From assembly GCA_003339415.1 (NCBI GenBank), contig PDHQ01000196.1, forward strand, positions 1-57,126: a stretch of 57,126 bases of DNA. The letters are read 5' to 3'. This document shows, in pieces, positions 51,492 to 57,126 of this stretch. Numbering within the stretch: the first letter of the stretch is position 1; each line of letters begins with the position of its first letter. The notes below the pieces were generated by a model. It ran no database searches and was not told the origin of the DNA. It saw nothing but the letters and a program-made list of their open reading frames with translations. The stretch comes from Ophiocordyceps camponoti-saundersi (nom. inval.). Its lineage: Eukaryota > Ascomycota > Sordariomycetes > Hypocreales > Ophiocordycipitaceae. The translations under genes were made by a program, and so were the position numbers.

Positions 51492-54400
51492 TCAGTCCAG
51501 CTCAACATCCTGGCTCTGCGGCCCCATGCCCTGAATACTCTCAATCTCGCCAACCGTATCGTTAAACACCCCCGTCACCTGGTTCAACACCTTAAGTCGG
51601 TTCCATTCGTGACGTCGTCGCCAAATCTCATCCATCAACTCCCGGTTGATCTGCTCCAGCTGCTCAATCGTGCAGCCGGATGTGCCGTCCGTGACTTCGA
51701 TCAGGAATCTGTCAACCGCCACTTCCACTGATAGCGGCTGCGATGCCGTCGAGCCCGAGTTGCGCCCCTGGTTCTGCTGTTGGCCTTGTTGCTGCGCCTG
51801 CGCCTGTTGCGGCTGCTGCTGTGGCCCCTCTTGCGATGGAGGCGGCGGGGCCCCGGACGCCGCCGCCGCCGCCGCCGCGTCGCCCGCAGCGGCCTGGCTC
51901 TGAGCCGGAGCCGGAGCCTGCGACTGAGGCCATGCCTCATCACTCAAAATCACCTGGTTCGGCGTGTGCAGTGTGTTGGGAAGCTCCGCCTCGCTGTCAT
52001 GGCTTCCCCTGCGCAGCTCTCCGTGATTCCCGTTCGTCAACTGCGTACTCCAATTCGACGACCGCTGCTGTGTGGACCGGTCCGACGTCTTGGTCGATGC
52101 CGCCTCGTTGAGGACGGCCGACGGCGAGACCCCGGCCGGCAACGACGTCATCGCCGACTTCTGAGAGACCTGCGTCTGCTGCTTCGACATGGACTGGTCG
52201 CCGTCCGACCTGGGCGGTGGCCCCATCGCCGACGCCTGCGCCGACTCGTCGTCCATGCCGCTCATCCTCACGTCGGCATCTTTGGCGCCCTCTAGCGAGT
52301 CTGACGTTCCGTTGCTGAGGCCAAACTGCTGTTGCGGTGTCTCCGGCGCCGCCGCGACCTGGCTCTGCGACCCCTGGCCGTTCGTCGGCGGGCTGCACAG
52401 CCGGAAGCGAGCCGTCGTCCGTGACCCGGGAACCATCTCGCCCAGTGTCAGCGGACCCTGCGAATCGCTGTCGTTACCGCCCGTCTGTTCCGACTGGAAC
52501 CTGTCCGTGATGGACTGCATGGCCTTGCGCTTTCGCTCCTTCTCCGTCGCCTCCTTGGCTCGCTGGATCTGGCGCTGATATAGGCCCTCCCAATCATGGT
52601 AGGCGGCAGTGCTAGTTTCGATGGCGGCTACGTCAACCTCGACGTTGCTCAACAGTTCGTTCGCCCTCAAGGTTCGCTCCTTGTCGCCAATATTCTTGGC
52701 GTCTCTGGCGAGCGCCTTGATGTCGAACAAGAAGTCTTTGGGGCGCGCATAGAAGCCGTTAGACAGTCGCTCCTCAATCGTAGTCGTCTCCAGATTGTAG
52801 AAGCATTTGCCGGTGGCCGTGTCCCTCAGCACGTCATTTCCGTACTTATCCTTGACAATCTCGTATGGCCGAACTTCGCCCTCCGTAATGTCGGGGCGAA
52901 CAAAGTTTGGATCGCTCTCGGCAAACAGATATTCGATCTGGCTCTGCGGTATGACCGGCTGCCTGAACTTCCTGTATCTCTTGTTGATCTGGTCCATGAT
53001 GGGCTGCAGCTGGATCTTGAGCGTGTTCAGGGACTGGTGATCCTTCTTCTGCACCGCCCTCTTTTCCCTCTTGCTCGGTGCTCTGGGCTGGATGGTGGGA
53101 GCAGTTGGTAGCTCTTCCAGCTTCCGCCTTTTGCGGTTCTCCGGGTCTGGAAACTCCGCCGGCTTTCTCTTTACATACGAGAGCGTCGTCTCGAAATACT
53201 CCATCCGATTCGCCTGCGAAAAAAAGCCGTTAGTTCTTTTTCTTTTTCTTTTTGGCATTCACACGAGAAGGGTAGGGGTAAGTGACGGTACTGACCCTCT
53301 CTGGACGAGTAATCTCCATTCGGTTCTTGCGAGAGAACCCGAATAGCTCACGAGACAGTTCTACAGGGAGTTCCCCCTTGCCACATTCGGCCGTGGCGAG
53401 TAACAAGATGGGATCCGTCGGCGGAAGAGACTTGAGCATAGTCTGGAAGGTTACAAACGCAATGGTTCCGGCCAAAGCGGCGTACCAGGCGTCGACATTG
53501 GCAATGTAGATGACGCTGGGCTTGTGTCGTCTGACTTCGGTGAAAAAGCTCACAATGACCTGTTCGAGAGGCTGCGCCCAGTTAGCACATCAGAAATACG
53601 TAGGAACGGCTGAAAGCAAAGAACTCACTCGTCCATCGGCTAGCAAGCTCGGCAGGTCAAAGTTCTGCACGTGGACTCCCTCGAAATAGTGCAAGATGGC
53701 TGACGAGACGTAGCCCTGGCCCATGCCGGGCACCCCATAGATGAGAAATCTGGGTCGAAAGACGCGAGACCTCTCGAATTCTTGCTGCATCATCTCACGA
53801 CCAAAACCGTGGTCTTTGTCCTCGTAAGGCTCATACATGGCTTCCTCCAGGGCCGTGAGCTTTTTCTTGCGAGGGAGCAGGCTGTCCAAGGCCTCCTTGG
53901 CTTCACGCAGCTGAGCCCGAAGCAGCGGCTCGACGGCGTTGGGCAAGGGCTGGGCGCCGGATGTAGCGGACCTCTCCGAGGATGGAATCATCTTCTTGAT
54001 ACAAATCATGAAGTCCGAGGCATGGATCGCGATCTTGTCCGCGTCGACCACGAGCTTCTGCCGGGACGAATAAATCTGAGGGTAAGTGCGCTGAATCGAG
54101 TTGAGCGCTGCCTCGGTGCATAGTGCCCGAAGGTCCGCACCGCCGTAGCCCTTGGTCTTCTCAGCCAGGGAAGTTCTGAAGGCTTCGGATAGGCCCCAAT
54201 CCTTGGTGTGAATGTCGAGTATGGCGCGGCGGCCCTCCACATCCGGCAGGGGGAAGTAAAACTCTCGATCAAAGCGCCCGGGTCGGCGTAGGGCCGGATC
54301 GATATTATCGGGCCGGTTGGTGGCGCCAATGACGATGACCTGACCACGGCCGTCCATGCCGTCCATGAGAGCCAGCAGAGTCGACACGATGGAGGCGTGT

Positions 54401-56529
54401 ATCTGCTCCTGCTTGCTGGACCTGACGGGCGCCAGGCCGTCGATCTCGTCGAAGAAGATGATGCTCGGTTGGTTCTTTCGGGCCTCCTCAAAAAGAAGCC
54501 GCAGCTGCTTCTCCGCCTCACCTACCCACTTGCTCAGGGCGTCGGCACCCTTGCGCATGTAGAAGGAGATCCTGCGGCCACCCGAGCCGACAGAGTTAGC
54601 CAAGGCGCGGGCGAGCAGCGTCTTGCCCGTGCCCGGGGGACCGTGGAACAGCACGCCACGGGGCGGCGTAACGTGGAACTTGGTGAAGAGTTCGGGGTAG
54701 AGGAGAGGCAACTGCACCATCTCTTTGAGCTGGTCGATATGGCCCTGCAAGCCACCGACCTTGCTAAAGTCCACGTTCATGTCAACACCAAGAGGGTCGG
54801 CGTCGGCCAGCGCCTTGCGATCCTTAATCTTGCCGACATTTGGCGTCGCGCCGACTGCCTCCGCGTTGAGGCCCTGAGCACCGGATAAGAAACCGCCCGG
54901 GGCGGCAGAGGTAGGCGTCATGCCGACATTGCCGGCAACAGTCGAGCGATGGACCATCTCGTCGTCGCTGCTGTCGGAGTCGGCGCCGCCGGCAGCACCG
55001 GTGCCCCAAGGTCCGCCGAGAATAGAGCCGCCGCCGCCGCCGCCGCCAAAGGGCCCAAAGGTGGTGTTGAGGTTACGCTCCCAGCCGCCGCCACCACCAC
55101 CGCCCTTGCCGCGGCGGTTTCGCATCGGAGTCGGTGCCGGATCCTCCTCCTCCTCGATGTTGACCGCCGTCAAAGGCGGCATGTAATAATTCACCTTGGC
55201 TCGGGATCGTCGCGTATTCTCCTGGTATACGATAGGAGAGGGCTGACGCGTGCGGCGACGGGGTCGAGACGACTGGCGTAGCTCGCGAGCCTCCTCGTTG
55301 AGCTCCTCGAGGTCGAACTCGGGCTCTTCGTCAACGGAGCCGCGACCGCGACCCGAAGTGCGCTGGCTTCGCCGTGCGCGGGGAGTCGGACTGTCATCGT
55401 CATCGTCTTGGTTTTTTCCGGTCTCAGACTTGGACAGGTCCCCGTCGTCGGAGTCATCACCGGGTTCGAAGTCGCTGCTTGGTTCCTGGGTCGACTTCTT
55501 GAGACGCGAGCCGCGGGTAAGGCGGCGCGTCGTCTTGTCGGCGCCATCAGAATCTCCTTCCTCGGCGGCCACGGCGGCAGCCCTGCCAGATCTCGTTCTT
55601 CGGGTGAGGGGGACGTCGTCGTCGTCATCATCATTTTTGTTCTTCTGGACGTCGCCTTCCTCTTGGTCGACATTGCCGTCATCTGCGGCATCTACCTCGG
55701 CGGCTGCCACGTCACCCGCCTCATTGGCAGCTTCGTTCGTCTCCATTGCGCCTTGCTCTGCAGGCTTGACGTCGTGCGCAAGTTCGTCTTCGTCATCGAC
55801 ATCATTGCTCGGCAAGACGCTACTCTCCTGAGTCGCCTCCTGAATCGGCTCTATCGGTTCGGGGGCAGACTTCAGGCCCTTCAGGGCTCGAGAGGATCGG
55901 TGAGTGCGGGTGTATGTTTCAGGGCTCTTGCTCTTGCTCTGTGAGTCGCGAGAGACGACGACATGACGACCCGAGGTAGACAGTTCCACGAACTCTTCGC
56001 TCTCAGCGGTGCTCGCCCGCGTCGACCTGCGGGTGGTTGGGGGCAGATTTGCCGACTTGGGAACCTTGAGCTTGACCATCCTTCGCACCTTTGACTTTTC
56101 CTGCTCATCGTCGTCTTGGGTGGCGGCCCGCTTCCTTTTCGCTCCCTTTTCATTTCCAGTCTCGGAGGCCTTTTCGGTCTCTCCAGTTGACTCCTCTTCC
56201 TCCTCACTGCTTTCTTTGTAGTTGGTACGATTTATGGCGGCCTTTCGAGTCCGTCGGCCGGCGGCGTTGACAGGTGCATTCTGGTCATACTCAGACTCAT
56301 CCCCCTCAAAGGAATCCTCCTGACTTTCGGAAAGCTCGTCTTCGTCGTCTTCGATATCAGAGCCGCGATAGCGATGGCTTTTCTTGCGGCCCGTTCGAGA
56401 TGTTCGGGAGGAACGAGGCTTTTTGGAGCTCCGTGCAGGTCGAGCGGCGCTGGGATCAAAATTTTCATCTTCCGAATCCGACTTGTTGGGGTCGAACTCC
56501 TCAAGAGCTCTCTTCCGTTTATTAACCAT
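51492..56529 (-). CDS. YTA7: bromodomain-containing AAA-ATPase (Yta7/ATAD2/Abo1 family)
   Basis: Predicted 1632-residue nuclear chromatin ATPase. Minus-strand exons: 56529-53629, 53571-53296 and 53213-51492 (introns 57 and 82 bp). The start MVNKRKRALEEFDPNKSDS at 56529 has a good Kozak context; an ATG 16 codons upstream is in frame but less likely. About 480 acidic/basic disordered residues precede a Gly-rich stretch. AAA1 is at about 590-830, with Walker A GPPGTGKT near 628, Walker B IIFFDEIDG near 690, and NRPDNIDPALRRPGRFDRE. A second, degenerate AAA domain spans the exon 1/2 junction (YGVPGMGQGY, IYIANVDAWYAAL). The bromodomain lies about 1110-1260 (LKIQLQPIMDQINKRYRKF), followed by a Gln/Pro/Ala-rich tail. 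Family members disassemble or chaperone histone H3-H4 and limit heterochromatin spread. ATPase residues look intact. Confidence 0.93.
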
Positions 56530-57126
56530 GGTGGAGGGTGACAGATGGCGGACGGGTCTGGATCCTGATGGTGACAATTTGATAAGGCAGCTAGGTAGGG
56601 AGGTAGAAATGCATCAGCTGGCGCGTCTGTATCAAAAGGGGGTGGGAGAGGACAGGGAAGCACGAACCAAAAGCTGCTCGGAGGGAAAGGTTGGGAAGAA
56701 GGGAAAAGAAGGGTCTGTGATGAATCGACGCAGAGGTAAAAACAAGCGGCAAAGAAAAAAAAAAGGGCGATTGTTTGGTGCATGCGTTGAGGCTGTAGCG
56801 CCACAACAAAACTGGGCAACAGATAATGACAGACGCGAAGGAATATCGAAAGCTTGATGCTGTGCGCGAGGTCTGGCGCAGGCGATGGCTCGGGGATGCG
56901 GCAGTCAGCGAACGTTGAGCTGTTGATAGAGCGCGTCGCGGGTTTGTCGTGGCGGCGTCCTGAGGCGAGAAAAAGGTTGGTTGGGTCGCTCGCATTTCGG
57001 GACAACAGCGGGTCCATTGCCGCTCCCCCCCCCCCCCCCCCCCCCGCCGACGGGGGGAGAACCCACAACGAGTAAAACAAGGTTGCCCCGCCCCGGGGGG
57101 GGGGCGGGGGTGGGGGAGAGAGAGGG
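56530..57126. promoter_or_regulatory. YTA7 upstream region
   Basis: About 600 bp upstream of YTA7 to the window end. Contains a 21-base C run (57025-57045) and a GC-only stretch at about 57087-57110. No other gene is supported at the window edge. Confidence 0.45.

Noticed and set aside
1..57126. CRISPR arrays, bacterial operons or ribosome binding sites
   Set aside because: The genome is fungal; the tandem repeats seen are microsatellites or coding repeats without spacer structure.

Overview
The window is nuclear DNA of a filamentous ascomycete (Pezizomycotina, probably Sordariomycetes and plausibly Hypocreales). Evidence: short GT-AG introns of about 50-180 bp, fungal-type orthologues (NTO1, YTA7, PDX1, CEM1, CBP3, DFR1, VCX1/CAX, OPT), CT-rich leaders before secreted-protein genes, many tetranucleotide microsatellites of the CCTA/TACA type, and an AT-rich island almost without CA and TG dinucleotides, the signature of repeat-induced point mutation (RIP). 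The species call is inference. There is one 10-N assembly gap, inside a poly-G tract.

Layout. 1-4200: RIP-destroyed repeat DNA with a Ty1/copia relic, recognisable from its RNase H part, and a small palindromic MITE-like element. 5339-13208: two minus-strand genes, an NTO1-like PHD-finger protein and a leucine-rich-repeat protein. 13209-18814: 5.6 kb without a convincing gene. 18815-30148: a housekeeping block rich in mitochondrial functions: a two-TM mitochondrial protein, PDX1 (E3-binding protein of pyruvate dehydrogenase), an OPT transporter, CEM1 (mitochondrial ketoacyl-ACP synthase), CBP3 (complex III assembly) and DFR1. 30487-41365: two divergent secreted proteins of unknown function, a CAX-type Ca2+/H+ antiporter, a small GATA-finger protein, a 94-residue secreted peptide and a secreted Cu/Zn superoxide dismutase.

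43178-48891 is the most unusual part. It is a tandem array of three members of a cysteine-rich repeat family that I do not recognise. Each repeat of about 50 residues has an LPF-containing linker and the core C-x-G-T-x2-W-C, followed by a further Cys-Leu before Arg-Glu. The first gene has eight repeats plus a 25-residue Pro/Gln tandem repeat. The second has a signal peptide and two nearly identical repeats. The third has one repeat and a frameshifted signal-peptide region. The spacers between them are themselves duplicated blocks, and three of the four telomere-like (TTAGGG) traces in the window lie in or beside the array. 50100-56529: a kappa-class GST/DsbA-like oxidoreductase and the bromodomain AAA-ATPase YTA7.

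Gene models were built by hand from reading frames and splice signals. Each multi-exon model given closes in frame, but none was checked against transcripts or databases.
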